Assembly: GCA_023426225.1 (NCBI GenBank)
Contig: JAFABD010000268.1
Span: 1 to 22,748, forward strand
Direction: 5' to 3'
Length of the DNA: 22,748 nt
DNA from: Pseudomonadota bacterium
Lineage (GTDB): Bacteria; Pseudomonadota; Alphaproteobacteria; Sphingomonadales; Sphingomonadaceae
In this document: positions 7,006-16,312 of the stretch, piece after piece
Layout of the letters: each line of letters opens with the position of its first letter
How positions within the stretch are numbered: the stretch's first letter is position 1
Notes under the pieces: generated by a model
What the model was told of the DNA's origin: nothing
What the model saw: the letters and a program-made list of their open reading frames with translations, nothing else
Database searches by the model: none
Translations under genes and position numbers: made by a program

Positions 7006-7461
7006 ATGAGCCCCTATCTGTCGACCGTTTCCGAAACGATTCAGGCCGCGATCGCGCCGGTGTTCCTGCTGGCGGGGCTCGGCTCGATGCTCAACGTGAT
7101 GGTGGGGCGGCTGGCGCGCATCGTCGATCGTTCGCGCAAGCTCCAGCAGCTCCACCCGGTGTCTTCCGGGCCCGAACATGAACGGCACGTCTGGGAATTG
7201 CGGCTGATCGACCGGCGAATCTCGGTCATCAACACCGCGATCTTCCTGTGCGTGTCGAGCGCGCTGGCGATCTGTATCGTCGTTGCGGTGATGTTCGTTT
7301 CGCGGCTGATGGCGCTGCACGTCGGCGCGATCGTCGCGGTGGCGTTCGTGATCTCGATGTTGCTGCTGATGGGCGGGCTGATGTTCTTCCTCTACGAAGT
7401 CCGGCTGTCGCTCGGCGCAATCCACGTCCGCAAGGACTTGCTCGACGCCAAATCCGAATAG
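7006..7461 (+). CDS. DUF2721 family membrane protein
   Basis: This 151-residue protein matches the DUF2721 pattern. An N-terminal hydrophobic segment (about 12-33, IQAAIAPVFLLAGLGSMLNVM) is followed by the basic motif GRLARIVDRSRKL (34-46), then a charged linker and two long hydrophobic helices (about 73-97 and 102-128). The C-terminal YEVRLSL is also typical. The topology suggests an inner-membrane protein of unknown role. It is divergent from the CelD-like gene (74-bp gap) and convergent with the amidase (6-bp gap). Confidence 0.85.
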   Translation: MSPYLSTVSETIQAAIAPVFLLAGLGSMLNVMVGRLARIVDRSRKLQQLHPVSSGPEHERHVWELRLIDRRISVINTAIFLCVSSALAICIVVAVMFVSRLMALHVGAIVAVAFVISMLLLMGGLMFFLYEVRLSLGAIHVRKDLLDAKSE

Positions 7462-7487
7462 CCCGCGTCAGCCTCCCCGGCGCGGGC
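7461..7487. terminator. Possible shared hairpin between convergent genes
   Basis: GCCCGCG (7461-7467) and CGCGGGC (7481-7487) form a perfect 7-bp stem with a 13-nt loop. It spans the junction where the DUF2721 and amidase genes end 6 bp apart. No T-run follows on either strand, so it is at best a weak bidirectional terminator. Confidence 0.35.
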
Positions 7488-9099
7488 CGAGATCGGCGGG
7501 CACGGTGGTCAGGAAGCGCGGGGCGACACGGGCGCCACTGATCTGCTCATAGGCATAGCCGAGGTTGAGGAGCAGGCCGTCCGAATAGGCCGTGCCGATG
7601 AACGACAGCCCCACGGGCAGCCCGTCGACCAGCCCCATCGGCACGGTCAGGTGCGGATAGCCCGCCACCGCGGGCAATTCGCTGGCCGACGGGCCGGTGA
7701 ACTGGTCGCCGTGCACCGGATCGCTGAGCCAGGGCGTGCCATAGGTCGGCGTGACCAGCGCCTGCGCGTCGGCCGCCCTCAGCATCGCGTCGATACCGTC
7801 CGGCCCCGCCATCCGCTGCGCCCGGACACGCGCGGCGCGATAGTCGGGATCGTCCAGCCCCCTGGTCCGCGCGGCCTTCAGGAAGACATCCTGTCCGAAA
7901 AACGGCATCTCGGCCGTCGGGTGCCCGGCATTGAAGGCAATCACGTCGTCGAGCGAGCGCACTTTGACCGTCGGGGGCGTGGTTGCCAGATAGCGCGCCA
8001 GATCGGCCTTGAGCTCGGTATGGAGGACCAGCGATTCGGCCTCGCCCAGCCCCTTCGCTTCGGGCGGGCGGACCTGGACCAGTATCGCGCCGGCGCGGCG
8101 CATCTGGTCGAGCGCCGCATCGAACCGCGCCGCCAGCTTCGCCTCCATTTCAGGCCGCCAATAGCCGATGCGCATCCCCTTGAGCGCATCGGGCCGCAGT
8201 TGCGCGGCATAGTCGCGCCGATAGCGATCGGCATTGCGCGTCGCCGGGTCGGCCGGATCGCTCGCCACCATCGCCCCGAAAAGCTGCGCCACCTCGCGCA
8301 CGCTGCGCGCCATCGGCCCCGGCGTGTCCTGGCTGTGGCTGATCGGCACGACATGCGTGCGGCTGACGAGGCCGAGCGTCGGCTTGAGCCCGACGAGCCC
8401 GTTCATCGCGGCGGGGCAGACGACCGATCCGTCGGTCTCGGTCCCGAGCGCCAGCGGCGCAAGCCCGGCCGCCACCGCGGCCCCCGACCCGCTCGACGAA
8501 CCGCAGGCCGTGCGATCGAGCGCATAGGGATTGCGCACCAGTCCGCCGACGGCGCTCCACCCGCTGATCGACGCGCTCGACCGGATATTGGCCCATTCGG
8601 ACAAATTGGTCTTGCCGAGGATCACCGCCCCCTGCGCCCGCAGCGCGGCCACGACGGGCGCGTCACGGCGCGTGTCGTTCGCCGCCAGCGCCAGGCTGCC
8701 CGCCGTGGTCGGCTGATCGCGCGTTTCGATATTGTCCTTGATGAGCACCGGAATACCGTCGAGCACGCCCAGCCGCCGACCGTCGCGGCGACGCGCATCG
8801 GCGGCCTGTGCCTCGGCGAGCGCGTTGGGGTTGAGCGCGATCACCGAACGCAGTGTCGGGCCGTTGCGGTCGATCAGCGTCACGCGCGTGAGCAATGCGG
8901 CGACGAGGCGCTCGCTGGTCAGCCGCCCCGAATCGAGCCGGGCGCGCAACTGGTCGACCGACAGCCCGGCAAGCGCCTCCTGGACCGAAGGTGCCTCGGC
9001 AGGGGCGGGCGAGGACGGCATCGTCTGCGCCGTCGTTGCGGCGCTCGCCATCAGCATCGCGCCCGCCGCCAACACACCCATCACCCTGCCCCTCGCCAT
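7468..9099 (-). CDS. Secreted amidase, amidase-signature family
   Basis: This 543-residue amidase hydrolyses C-N bonds with a Ser-cisSer-Lys triad. Visible landmarks are GIPVLIKDNIET with K121, the glycine/serine signature CGSSSGSGAAVAAGLAPLALG with S201, and TDGSVVCPAAMNGLVGLKPT with S225. The 24-residue spacing between S201 and S225 matches known amidases. The first 25 or so residues are a Sec-type signal peptide (hydrophobic core VLAAGAMLMASAATTAQ), so it acts in the periplasm, unlike GatA. The substrate cannot be read from the sequence. The ATG at 9099 follows a G-run, which is a weak ribosome binding site. It lies 118 bp downstream of the efflux operon on the same strand and could be read through from it. 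Confidence 0.93.
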   Translation of the reverse strand: MARGRVMGVLAAGAMLMASAATTAQTMPSSPAPAEAPSVQEALAGLSVDQLRARLDSGRLTSERLVAALLTRVTLIDRNGPTLRSVIALNPNALAEAQAADARRRDGRRLGVLDGIPVLIKDNIETRDQPTTAGSLALAANDTRRDAPVVAALRAQGAVILGKTNLSEWANIRSSASISGWSAVGGLVRNPYALDRTACGSSSGSGAAVAAGLAPLALGTETDGSVVCPAAMNGLVGLKPTLGLVSRTHVVPISHSQDTPGPMARSVREVAQLFGAMVASDPADPATRNADRYRRDYAAQLRPDALKGMRIGYWRPEMEAKLAARFDAALDQMRRAGAILVQVRPPEAKGLGEAESLVLHTELKADLARYLATTPPTVKVRSLDDVIAFNAGHPTAEMPFFGQDVFLKAARTRGLDDPDYRAARVRAQRMAGPDGIDAMLRAADAQALVTPTYGTPWLSDPVHGDQFTGPSASELPAVAGYPHLTVPMGLVDGLPVGLSFIGTAYSDGLLLNLGYAYEQISGARVAPRFLTTVPADLGPRRGG

Positions 9100-9217
9100 C
9101 TTGCCCCCCCACGCTTCCAGGCGATCAGGCTAGAACGGGCCGCCGGCCGGGCTCAAGCGGGCAATCGCAACCGCGGCAACACCCCCGGCCCGCGCATGGT
9201 TCAGGACGGGGCAGGTT

Positions 9218-10618
9218 TCAGCGCGACGGCGGGTTCCAGCCGCCGCCGAGCGCACGATAGAGGTCGACGATCGCAGTCATCCGGTCGAGCCGGGCCTGGA
9301 TCAGCGTCAGATCCGCAGCGAGCAGGCCGCGCTGGGCATCGATCTGCTCAAGATAGGCCGCATAGCCGGCGCGATAGCGGTTGGTGGCATGGTGAAGCGC
9401 CTCCGCCAGCGCCGCGCGCTGCGCACGCACCTCGGCCTCCTGCGCTGCGATGCGATCGGCCGCGACCAGCCCGTCCTCGACCTCGCGGAATGCGGTGAGC
9501 ACCGTCGCGCGATACTGGATCGCCGCCTGATCGCGCTGTGCGCTTGCGCTTTCCACGCCGGCGCGCAGCCGTCCGCTGTCGAAGATCGGCGCCAGGATGC
9601 TGCCGCCGACCGAAAACAGCGTGATCGGGTCCGCGAGCGCGGTCGAGAAGGCGGCGCCGGTCGACGCGCTGAGCGTGATCCGCGGCAGGAACTGCGCGCG
9701 TGCCGCCGAAAGGCGCAGGTCGCTCGCCGCCAGCCGCGCCTCGGCGGCGGCGATATCGGGCCGCTGGCGCAACAGCGCCGAGGGCAGCCCGCCTGGCACG
9801 GCGGGAATATCGAAATCGGCAAAGGCCCGGCCGCGCGCGATGCTCGCCGGCGCCGTTCCGGTAAGCAGGCTCAGCGCGTTCTCGGCGCGCGCGATCGCCA
9901 GTTCGGTCTGCGGCACGACCTGCGCCGTCGCGCGATATTCGGCCTCGGCCTGATCGAGTTCGAAACGCGACGTATAGCCGGCCTCGGCGCGCCGCCGCGC
10001 GACGCGCAGCGCCTCCGCCCGCGCCGCCAGCGTATCGCGTACCACCGCCGCACGGGCATCGAGCGCCCGCAGCGTCAGGTAACTCGTGGTCACGGTTCCC
10101 GCGACCGCGAGCCGCACCGCGTCGGCGGCGGCATAGGCCGCGACGGTTCCCTGTCGCGCGGCCGCCCGCGCCGCCTCGTCACGCCCGAACAGATCGAGTT
10201 CGTAGGACAGCGTCACCCCGGGCTGGGCAGCGGTCTGGTTGAGCGGCGTCCCGAGCGCACTGACGCTGCGCGATCGCGCCGCGCCGGCGCTCGCGGAAAT
10301 GTCGGGTGTGAGCGACGCGCGCGCGGCCCGCTCCTGCGCCCGGGCCTCGGCGATCCGCGAGACGGCAAGCGCGACGTCGGTGTTGCCGGCCAGCGCCCGC
10401 TCGACCAGCGCATCGAGCACCGGATCGCCGAAACCGCGCCACCAGCCCGCCTCGACCTGCGGCCCGGCGGCAGGACCGCCACGCCAGCTTTCGGGCGCGA
10501 CGGGCGGTGCCGGCGGCGGCGTGCGGGGACCGGGGCCGGCACAACCTGCGGCCAGCATCGCCAATCCGGCGGGCACGACCAGGCGGGAAATGCCCCGAAC
10601 GCGGCCCAGGCGCGTCAT
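9218..10618 (-). CDS. NodT/OprM-type outer-membrane efflux lipoprotein
   Basis: This 466-residue protein is the outer-membrane channel of a tripartite pump. It has a lipoprotein signal with lipobox LAAGC (22-26). Two outer-membrane efflux (OEP) repeats follow, with long alanine-rich coiled helices and landmarks WWRGFGDPVLDALVERAL near the start, YELDLFGR in the middle and LRQRPDIAAAEARL in the second repeat. It ends with the NodT pattern DLYRALGGGW. The frame is open further upstream, but ATG at 10618 is chosen because it gives the lipobox and because ATGA couples it to the stop of the adaptor gene (4-bp overlap). It is the last gene of the emrB-emrA-nodT operon. Confidence 0.94.
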   Translation of the reverse strand: MTRLGRVRGISRLVVPAGLAMLAAGCAGPGPRTPPPAPPVAPESWRGGPAAGPQVEAGWWRGFGDPVLDALVERALAGNTDVALAVSRIAEARAQERAARASLTPDISASAGAARSRSVSALGTPLNQTAAQPGVTLSYELDLFGRDEAARAAARQGTVAAYAAADAVRLAVAGTVTTSYLTLRALDARAAVVRDTLAARAEALRVARRRAEAGYTSRFELDQAEAEYRATAQVVPQTELAIARAENALSLLTGTAPASIARGRAFADFDIPAVPGGLPSALLRQRPDIAAAEARLAASDLRLSAARAQFLPRITLSASTGAAFSTALADPITLFSVGGSILAPIFDSGRLRAGVESASAQRDQAAIQYRATVLTAFREVEDGLVAADRIAAQEAEVRAQRAALAEALHHATNRYRAGYAAYLEQIDAQRGLLAADLTLIQARLDRMTAIVDLYRALGGGWNPPSR

Positions 10619-11754
10619 CGTGCACCCTCCACGCGCGCCTCGACCGACATGCCCGGCCGCAACCGCGATGCCAGCGGCTGGCCCGGATCGATGGCGATCC
10701 GCACCGCGATCCGCTGGGGAATCTTGACGAAGTTGCCCGTGGCATTGTCGTTGCGGATCACCGCAAACTCGGATCCGGCGGCCGGCGCCATCCGCTCGAC
10801 CCGGCCGGTCAGCCGCGCGCCGCCCAGCGCATCGACGCGGAAGCTCGCGCGCTGCCCCGGCTGCATGTGCGCGATCTGGGCCTCCTTGAAGTTGGCGATG
10901 ACCCACAGCCGGTCGGGCACCAGCGACATCAATTGCGTTCCTGCCGTGACATATTGGCCGGTACGAACGCCGATCTCACCCAGCTGACCGTCGGTCGGCG
11001 CCCGGATGATCGTGTTGTCGAGATCGATCTGCGCCAGCCGCAGCGCCGCCTGGGCGTTCTCCACCGCCGCCGACAGACCGCCGCGCCCGACCTGAACCGT
11101 TCGAATGTCCTGTCGGGCGATCGACCGCGCCGCCTCGGCCTGGCGGACCCCCGCCTCGGCCTGACGGAGCGCGGCGAGCGTCTGGTCCCGTTCGCGCAGC
11201 GATACCGATCCGTCGCGCACCAGATCGTTGATCCGCGCCATGTCGGCCCGCGCGCGCAGCAGCTGCGCCTGGGCGTTGGCGACCGCAGCCTCCTGCGATT
11301 CGAACCCCGCGGTGCGCGACGCCTCGCTCTGCTGCGAATTGGCCAGATTGGCCCGTTGCGTGGCGACATTGGCGAGCGCCTGTTCGACGCGCTGGCGATA
11401 GATGCGGTCGTCGATCCGCGCGAGCACGTCGCCGGCATGGACCCGCGCGAAGTCCTGGACGGGAACTTCGGTCACATAGCCGCTGACCTGCGGGCTGATC
11501 ACCGTCACCTGGCCGCGGACATAGGCATTTTCGGTCGCCTCGGTCGTGCCGCCGAAGGGCCAGATCGAAAAGGCGGCCAGCGACGCCACAAGCCCGCCCA
11601 GACCGAGGATCAGGATCAGCGCCATCGCCATCGCGCTGGGCCGCGGCGGCGACCAGCGACTCGCCGCCGGAGTCGGGCTGGGGTCCGCCCCCGCCTGCGG
11701 ATCACGCTTGTCGCGCGGATCGGCCTCGATTTCGGGCGAAGGCCGGTCAGCCAT
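10615..11754 (-). CDS. emrA: EmrA/HlyD-family membrane fusion protein
   Basis: This 379-residue adaptor links the inner-membrane transporter to the outer-membrane channel. After a proline-rich cytoplasmic leader there is one membrane anchor (about residues 42-62). Then comes the EmrA start motif TENAYVRGQVTVISPQVSGYV, a biotinyl/lipoyl half domain (VHAGDVLARIDDRIY), a long alanine/glutamine-rich helical hairpin, the second half IIRAPTDGQLGEIGVRTGQYV, and a beta-barrel region with WVIANFKEAQIAHMQPGQ and PGQPLASRLRPGMSVEARV. Start choice: ATG 11754 has GGGAG 8 bases upstream, while the in-frame ATG 11760 would have it 2 bases away. It overlaps the emrB stop by 8 bp, indicating translational coupling. 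Confidence 0.94.
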   Translation of the reverse strand: MADRPSPEIEADPRDKRDPQAGADPSPTPAASRWSPPRPSAMAMALILILGLGGLVASLAAFSIWPFGGTTEATENAYVRGQVTVISPQVSGYVTEVPVQDFARVHAGDVLARIDDRIYRQRVEQALANVATQRANLANSQQSEASRTAGFESQEAAVANAQAQLLRARADMARINDLVRDGSVSLRERDQTLAALRQAEAGVRQAEAARSIARQDIRTVQVGRGGLSAAVENAQAALRLAQIDLDNTIIRAPTDGQLGEIGVRTGQYVTAGTQLMSLVPDRLWVIANFKEAQIAHMQPGQRASFRVDALGGARLTGRVERMAPAAGSEFAVIRNDNATGNFVKIPQRIAVRIAIDPGQPLASRLRPGMSVEARVEGAR

Positions 11755-13423
11755 TGGCATTGCTCCCATTCTGCTGTTCGCGGGCACGCGCAAGATTTTC
11801 GCGCCGGATGCGCATGATGTGCATCGACGCCCAGATCATCGTGCCAAAGGCGATCACGGCGACCGCCAGGAATACGTCGTTATAGGCCAGGATATTCGCC
11901 TCGCGCGTTGCCGTCTGCGCCAGCAGCGCCGCCCCTTCGGCGCGCAGCAGCGCCGGATCGGCGACGACATGGCCATAGGCGGCGGCGTTGGCCTGGACCC
12001 GGCCGGCGACGAGCGGATCGGCCAGGCTGAGCGCCTGGGTGATCGAGGCGCTGTGTGCCCGCTCGCGGATCACCTGGAACGTGCCGAAAGCCGCCGAACC
12101 CGCGGCGCCGCCCAGATTCTGCGTGATGCTGAACAGGGCCGAGAAGCTGACGAAATGCGTCGGCCCATAACGCATGGCTCGCGTCAGCCCCACCAGCATC
12201 GCCGGCCCGATGAACAGCGCGGTGCAGAAGCCCATCAACGCCTGGCTGAAGTACATGTCGTGCGGCCGGGTAAGGTTGGTCGACTGCGCATCGAGCAGCG
12301 CGCCGATGCCGATCAGTCCCAGCGAGATGAGGATCGGGCGCCCAAGGAACTGCGGGTCGATCGTCAGCACGCTGACGACGGTGCCGAGGATCGTCGCGGC
12401 GAGAACGACGGCATAGAGCGTGCGGAACTGCTCGGGGCCCATGCCGACGGTGGTGAGCAGCCCGGTGGCACCGATCGTCTGTTCGGAAAGCGTGACGCGG
12501 ACGAGGATCGAGACGAGCGAAAAGCGCAGGATGTCGCCGCTGCCCAGCCAGCGCGTATTGAGCAGGGGGTTGGCGCGATAATGCTCGATCACCAGCGCGG
12601 CCGGGATCAGCACCCCGGCGCCGAGCAGCGCCCAGGGAATCCAGTGCGCCTCGAACCACCACAGCACGCGCCCCATGCCGAGCACCGCGACGAACAGCGC
12701 CATCCCCATCGCGAAGAGCGGGAAGGTGATGAAATCGAGCCGTTCGAAACTGCGCACACGCTCGACCGGCGGCAAGGGCAGCGCCCGCACGCCCATCAGG
12801 CAGAACAGGGCCAGCGCGAGCTCGAACAGGTACATCGCCTGCCAGTGATCGGCATCGAACGCGCCGGTGGGAAACAGCCGCGCCAGCGGCACCGCGAGCT
12901 GCGGCAGCGTGATCGCCAGAACGAGCGACTTGAGGCGCAGCGCAGGCGTCGAAGCCTGGACGATGTAGAGCAGCCCGACCGTCGAGAGCGCCGACCCCGC
13001 AATGCCGCTGAGCGCACGGACGGCGATCGCCGACGCGAAGCTGTGCACGAGCAGGTGGCCGCCGGTCATCAGCGCAAAGGCGATCAGGAACAGCTGGGTG
13101 AAGGGCCGGATGCCGAACTGCTGCCGTACCTTGAACAACAGCATGCTCGCGCAGACGTTGGTCATCACATAGACGGTGGGCAGCCACTGGATCTCGGCCT
13201 GGTAGAGCCCCAGCGATCCCTGGAGGTTGACGAGGTTGGCCGTGACCAGCGCATTGCCGAGCGCCCCCGCCATCACCACCAGCGTTCCGACGAGCAGATA
13301 GGCGATGCGGCGTCCCGGAGGGTGCCACGGCGTCGGCGGCGAACCGGGAATCGGCGAACGCTCGTGCGGGGCGGGCTGCCACGCCGATTCGTCCTGCACA
13401 TGCGTTGCCCGGTTGCGTGCCAT
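11747..13423 (-). CDS. emrB: DHA2/EmrB-family MFS drug transporter
   Basis: This 558-residue inner-membrane transporter is the energised component of an EmrAB-type pump, driven by proton exchange. About fourteen hydrophobic segments can be counted, the number typical of the DHA2 branch. The first is after residue 40 (IAYLLVGTLVVMAGALGNAL), followed by the WLPTVYVMTNVCASMLLFKV region and RALSGIAGSA. The N-terminal 38 residues are proline- and charge-rich and probably cytoplasmic. A large loop (about 455-515) precedes the last helix. It is first in the operon. Likely substrates are hydrophobic drugs, phenolics or fatty acids, inferred from the family only. No TetR or MarR regulator is adjacent. 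ATG 13423 has no strong ribosome binding site. Confidence 0.92.
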   Translation of the reverse strand: MARNRATHVQDESAWQPAPHERSPIPGSPPTPWHPPGRRIAYLLVGTLVVMAGALGNALVTANLVNLQGSLGLYQAEIQWLPTVYVMTNVCASMLLFKVRQQFGIRPFTQLFLIAFALMTGGHLLVHSFASAIAVRALSGIAGSALSTVGLLYIVQASTPALRLKSLVLAITLPQLAVPLARLFPTGAFDADHWQAMYLFELALALFCLMGVRALPLPPVERVRSFERLDFITFPLFAMGMALFVAVLGMGRVLWWFEAHWIPWALLGAGVLIPAALVIEHYRANPLLNTRWLGSGDILRFSLVSILVRVTLSEQTIGATGLLTTVGMGPEQFRTLYAVVLAATILGTVVSVLTIDPQFLGRPILISLGLIGIGALLDAQSTNLTRPHDMYFSQALMGFCTALFIGPAMLVGLTRAMRYGPTHFVSFSALFSITQNLGGAAGSAAFGTFQVIRERAHSASITQALSLADPLVAGRVQANAAAYGHVVADPALLRAEGAALLAQTATREANILAYNDVFLAVAVIAFGTMIWASMHIMRIRRENLARAREQQNGSNANG

Positions 13424-13780
13424 TGCGCGCCGATAATCCAGGAGCCGCCGGAACGATCCGGTGACGGTTGAAACAACAGCCGTAAGACTTCCTCCGATAT
13501 AGAGAGCGACAGCGCCGACCGGGGCACCGGGTATCCCGAAGGGGGCATGGGGCGACCGCCGCCGAATCCCGATTGCGGCATTTCGGACGCGTCGTCCAGC
13601 CCCCCGACCGTCGGCGGCGCGGCGCGCAATTGTGGATTTGCCGAGGCTTGTTCGTTACTTGCGAACGAATGCCGGCCGGGGCAGCGATCGATGCGTCCGC
13701 GTCGGCCCACGCGCAGCCTCTTGCGACGGCGCGCCGTGCGCTTCTTCCCCCGGAATTTTTTTTCGTATCCCCTTTGTTCA

Positions 13781-13801
13781 CTTGCCTTTCGCGAAGGCAA
13801 G
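13781..13801. repeat. Perfect 8-bp-stem hairpin in the nrdA-emrB intergenic region
   Basis: CTTGCCTT (13781-13788) and AAGGCAAG (13794-13801) pair perfectly around a TCGCG loop. No T-run follows on the plus strand, and the minus strand continues with TGAACAAAGG, so it is not a standard intrinsic terminator. It lies about 415 bp upstream of nrdA. Confidence 0.5.
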
Positions 13802-13920
13802 GAAGGTCCGTGCGTCGCACCCTCTCCTCATACCCCGGCAAAGGTTGACCCGTCGCAAATCAGACGATCGGGCGTTGCACTCGCGGCCGAATTGGTCTTT
13901 TGTGTCGATCCGCGGCGTGA

Positions 13921-13936
13921 CCACAAACTGTAGTGG
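13921..13936. promoter_or_regulatory. Palindromic site upstream of nrdA, weak NrdR-box candidate
   Basis: CCACAAACTGTAGTGG has inverted CCAC/GTGG arms and agrees with the NrdR consensus (acaCwAtATaTwGtgt) at about 11 of 16 positions. NrdR represses ribonucleotide reductase genes through two boxes about three helical turns apart. No convincing second box was found at that distance, so this is a weak candidate. Confidence 0.25.
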
Positions 13937-14215
13937 CCAAGCCGAGGGGCAGGCTCAAGCACTGGTATACACTCGCTCGCATCGCTATATGCGGGACGGC
14001 TGTTTTCGTGCCTGGGCCCTGTGTTTTGATCTCTTTTTGTTCTCGCGCTTTCCGGCGTGCGGACGTAAGATCGAACCCCGCCCCGATTCGGATTTTCGAG
14101 CGTGCCTCCGGGCACGAGAGCATGGGCCCCGGACCGGCCGGCTTTGCCGCCGCGGGGCCGGGATCACGGGAGAAACGGGCCGGGCAACCGGGCCGGATTT
14201 CAGGGGCGTAGAGTG

Positions 14216-16123
14216 ATGGAATTCAGGGATACCGGAAGCGTGAACGACACCGCCATCGAAGCCGCCGTGAGCACCGTCGCCGGCGGCGAACCCCGCCGCA
14301 AGCCGATCGACAGCCGCGAGATCGCACCCCGCGCCTATCCGGTGGAGGTCGACCATAGCCGCGACGCACTGCTCACCGACTTCGGCAAGGAGACGCTGAA
14401 GGACCGCTATCTGCTGCCCGGCGAGAGTTTCCAGGACCTGTTCGTCCGCGTCGCCTCGGCCTATGCCGACGATGCCGCGCACGCGCAGCGTCTGTACGAC
14501 TATATCTCGAAGCTGTGGTTCATGCCCGCGACGCCGGTGCTTTCGAACGGCGGCACCGGGCGCGGCCTGCCGATCAGCTGCTACCTCAATTCGGTGCCCG
14601 ACAGCCTGGAAGGGATCGTCGCCACCTGGAACGAGAATGTGTGGCTGGCGAGCCGCGGCGGCGGCATCGGCACCTATTGGGGCGCGGTGCGCGGCATCGG
14701 CGAACCGGTGGGCCTCAACGGCAAGACCAGCGGCATCATCCCGTTCGTTCGCGTGATGGACTCGCTGACGCTGGCGATCTCGCAGGGCTCGCTGCGCCGC
14801 GGGTCGGCGGCCTGCTATCTCGACATCTCGCACCCCGAGATCGAGGAGTTCCTGGAGATCCGCAAGCCGTCGGGCGACTTCAACCGCAAGGCGCTGAACC
14901 TCCACCACGGCGTGCTGATCCCCGACGCGTTCATGGAAGCCGTGCGCGACGGCCGCGAATGGGCGCTGAAGAGCCCCAAGGACGGGTCGGTGCGCGGCAG
15001 CGTCAACGCACGCGCGCTGTTCCAGAAGCTGGTCGAGACGCGGCTGGCGACGGGCGAGCCGTACATCGTGTTTTCCGATCATGTGAACAACACGATGCCC
15101 AAGCATCACCGCGACCTGGGGCTGAAGGTTTCGACCTCGAACCTCTGCTCGGAAATCACGCTGCCGACCGGCCGTGACCATCTGGGCAACGATCGTACCG
15201 CGGTGTGCTGCCTCTCGTCGCTCAACCTCGAGACCTGGGACGACTGGAAGGACGACAAGCGCTTCATCGAGGACGTGATGCGTTTCCTCGACAACGTGCT
15301 GACCGACTATATCGAGCGCGCACCCGACGAGATGGCGCGCGCGCGCTATTCGGCCGCGCGCGAGCGTTCGGTCGGGCTGGGCGTGATGGGCTTCCACAGC
15401 TTTCTCCAGGCGCGCGGGCTGCCGTTCGAAAGCGCGATGGCGAAGAGCTGGAACCTGCGCATCTTCAAGCACATCAGCGCGCAGGTGAACGAAGCCTCGA
15501 TGGCGCTGGCGGTCGAGCGCGGGCCGTGCCCGGATGCGGCCGACATGGGCGTGATGGAGCGTTTCAGCTGCAAGATGGCGATCGCGCCGACGGCGTCGAT
15601 CTCGATCATCTGCGGCGGCACCAGCGCGTGCATCGAGCCGATCCCGGCCAATATCTATACCCACAAGACGCTGTCGGGCAGCTTCGCGGTGAAGAACCCG
15701 TTCCTCGAAAAGCTCCTCGCCGAGAAGTCGAAGGACTCGGACGCGGTGTGGAACTCGATCCTCGAACAGGGCGGATCGGTGCAGCACCTCGACTTCCTGA
15801 CCGCCGAAGAAAAGGACGTGTTCAAGACGAGCTTCGAGATCGACCAGCGCTGGATCCTGGAACTGGCGGGCGATCGCGCGCCCTATATCGACCAGGCGCA
15901 GTCGCTGAACCTGTTCATCCCGGCCGATGTCGAGAAGTGGGATCTGCTGATGCTCCACTTCCGCGCATGGGAACTGGGGATCAAGTCGCTCTATTATCTG
16001 CGGTCGAAGTCGGTGCAGCGCGCAGGCTTTGCCGGCGGGGTCGAGGCCGACAACACGATCGAGAAGCCGCGTTTCGAACTCGGCGAGACCACCGATTATG
16101 ACGAGTGCCTCGCCTGCCAGTGA
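14216..16123 (+). CDS. nrdA: Ribonucleoside-diphosphate reductase class Ia, alpha subunit
   Basis: NrdA reduces ribonucleoside diphosphates to deoxyribonucleotides with NrdB as radical donor. The 635-residue protein carries the active-site set: C122 (ISCYLNS), the N309-x-C311-x-E313 radical site (SNLCSEI), C331/C332 (VCCLSSLNLE), the radical-transfer tyrosine pair Y593-Y594 (SLYYLRSKS), and a redox-relay C-terminal tail ending CLACQ (C631, C634). It begins with about 45 unstructured residues and has no N-terminal ATP-cone, which E. coli NrdA (about 760 residues) has. The dATP on/off switch is therefore likely absent here; specificity control may remain. The frame is open upstream to 14102, but ATG 14216 is chosen with AGGGG (14202-14206) 9 bases ahead. 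nrdB follows 1.2 kb later, not adjacent. Confidence 0.96.
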   Translation: MEFRDTGSVNDTAIEAAVSTVAGGEPRRKPIDSREIAPRAYPVEVDHSRDALLTDFGKETLKDRYLLPGESFQDLFVRVASAYADDAAHAQRLYDYISKLWFMPATPVLSNGGTGRGLPISCYLNSVPDSLEGIVATWNENVWLASRGGGIGTYWGAVRGIGEPVGLNGKTSGIIPFVRVMDSLTLAISQGSLRRGSAACYLDISHPEIEEFLEIRKPSGDFNRKALNLHHGVLIPDAFMEAVRDGREWALKSPKDGSVRGSVNARALFQKLVETRLATGEPYIVFSDHVNNTMPKHHRDLGLKVSTSNLCSEITLPTGRDHLGNDRTAVCCLSSLNLETWDDWKDDKRFIEDVMRFLDNVLTDYIERAPDEMARARYSAARERSVGLGVMGFHSFLQARGLPFESAMAKSWNLRIFKHISAQVNEASMALAVERGPCPDAADMGVMERFSCKMAIAPTASISIICGGTSACIEPIPANIYTHKTLSGSFAVKNPFLEKLLAEKSKDSDAVWNSILEQGGSVQHLDFLTAEEKDVFKTSFEIDQRWILELAGDRAPYIDQAQSLNLFIPADVEKWDLLMLHFRAWELGIKSLYYLRSKSVQRAGFAGGVEADNTIEKPRFELGETTDYDECLACQ

Positions 16124-16312
16124 GGCACCAGACGGGCAGCGCCGGGCGGGCATAGGGGACGGCAACGCCCCCGCCCCGCCCGAAGCGCCGGAGACCATCC
16201 GATGACGTGGGAGGGAGCGCGCGTGCCAGCCGTGCATCGTTCCGATCGGGAAAGCCGGAGCGCGGCACCGTGCGCCGGAAATCCCGGTGCGCCGCAGCGG
16301 CGGACGCGCACG

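Larger units (their letters stand above)
13424..14215. other. Long divergent intergenic region (792 bp)
   Basis: This stretch separates the start of emrB (-) from the start of nrdA (+). I see no convincing gene; open frames here lack family features and ribosome binding sites. It contains a short hairpin at 13651-13669 (TTCGTT/AACGAA), a 12-bp palindrome ACGGCGCGCCGT (13726-13737), an eight-T run (13756-13763), a perfect 8-bp-stem hairpin (13781-13801) and a palindromic site (13921-13936). The part from about 13840 to 14080 is more A/T-rich than the genes and is the likely location of the nrdA promoter and leader. A small RNA is possible but unproven. Confidence 0.6.

Noticed and set aside
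13726..13763. Intrinsic terminator made of ACGGCGCGCCGT and the eight-T run
   Set aside because: The palindrome is 18 bp away from the T-run, too far for a standard terminator.
13965..13995. Second NrdR box near GTATAC or CTATATGC
   Set aside because: Neither matches the consensus well nor sits at about 31-32 bp from the candidate at 13921.
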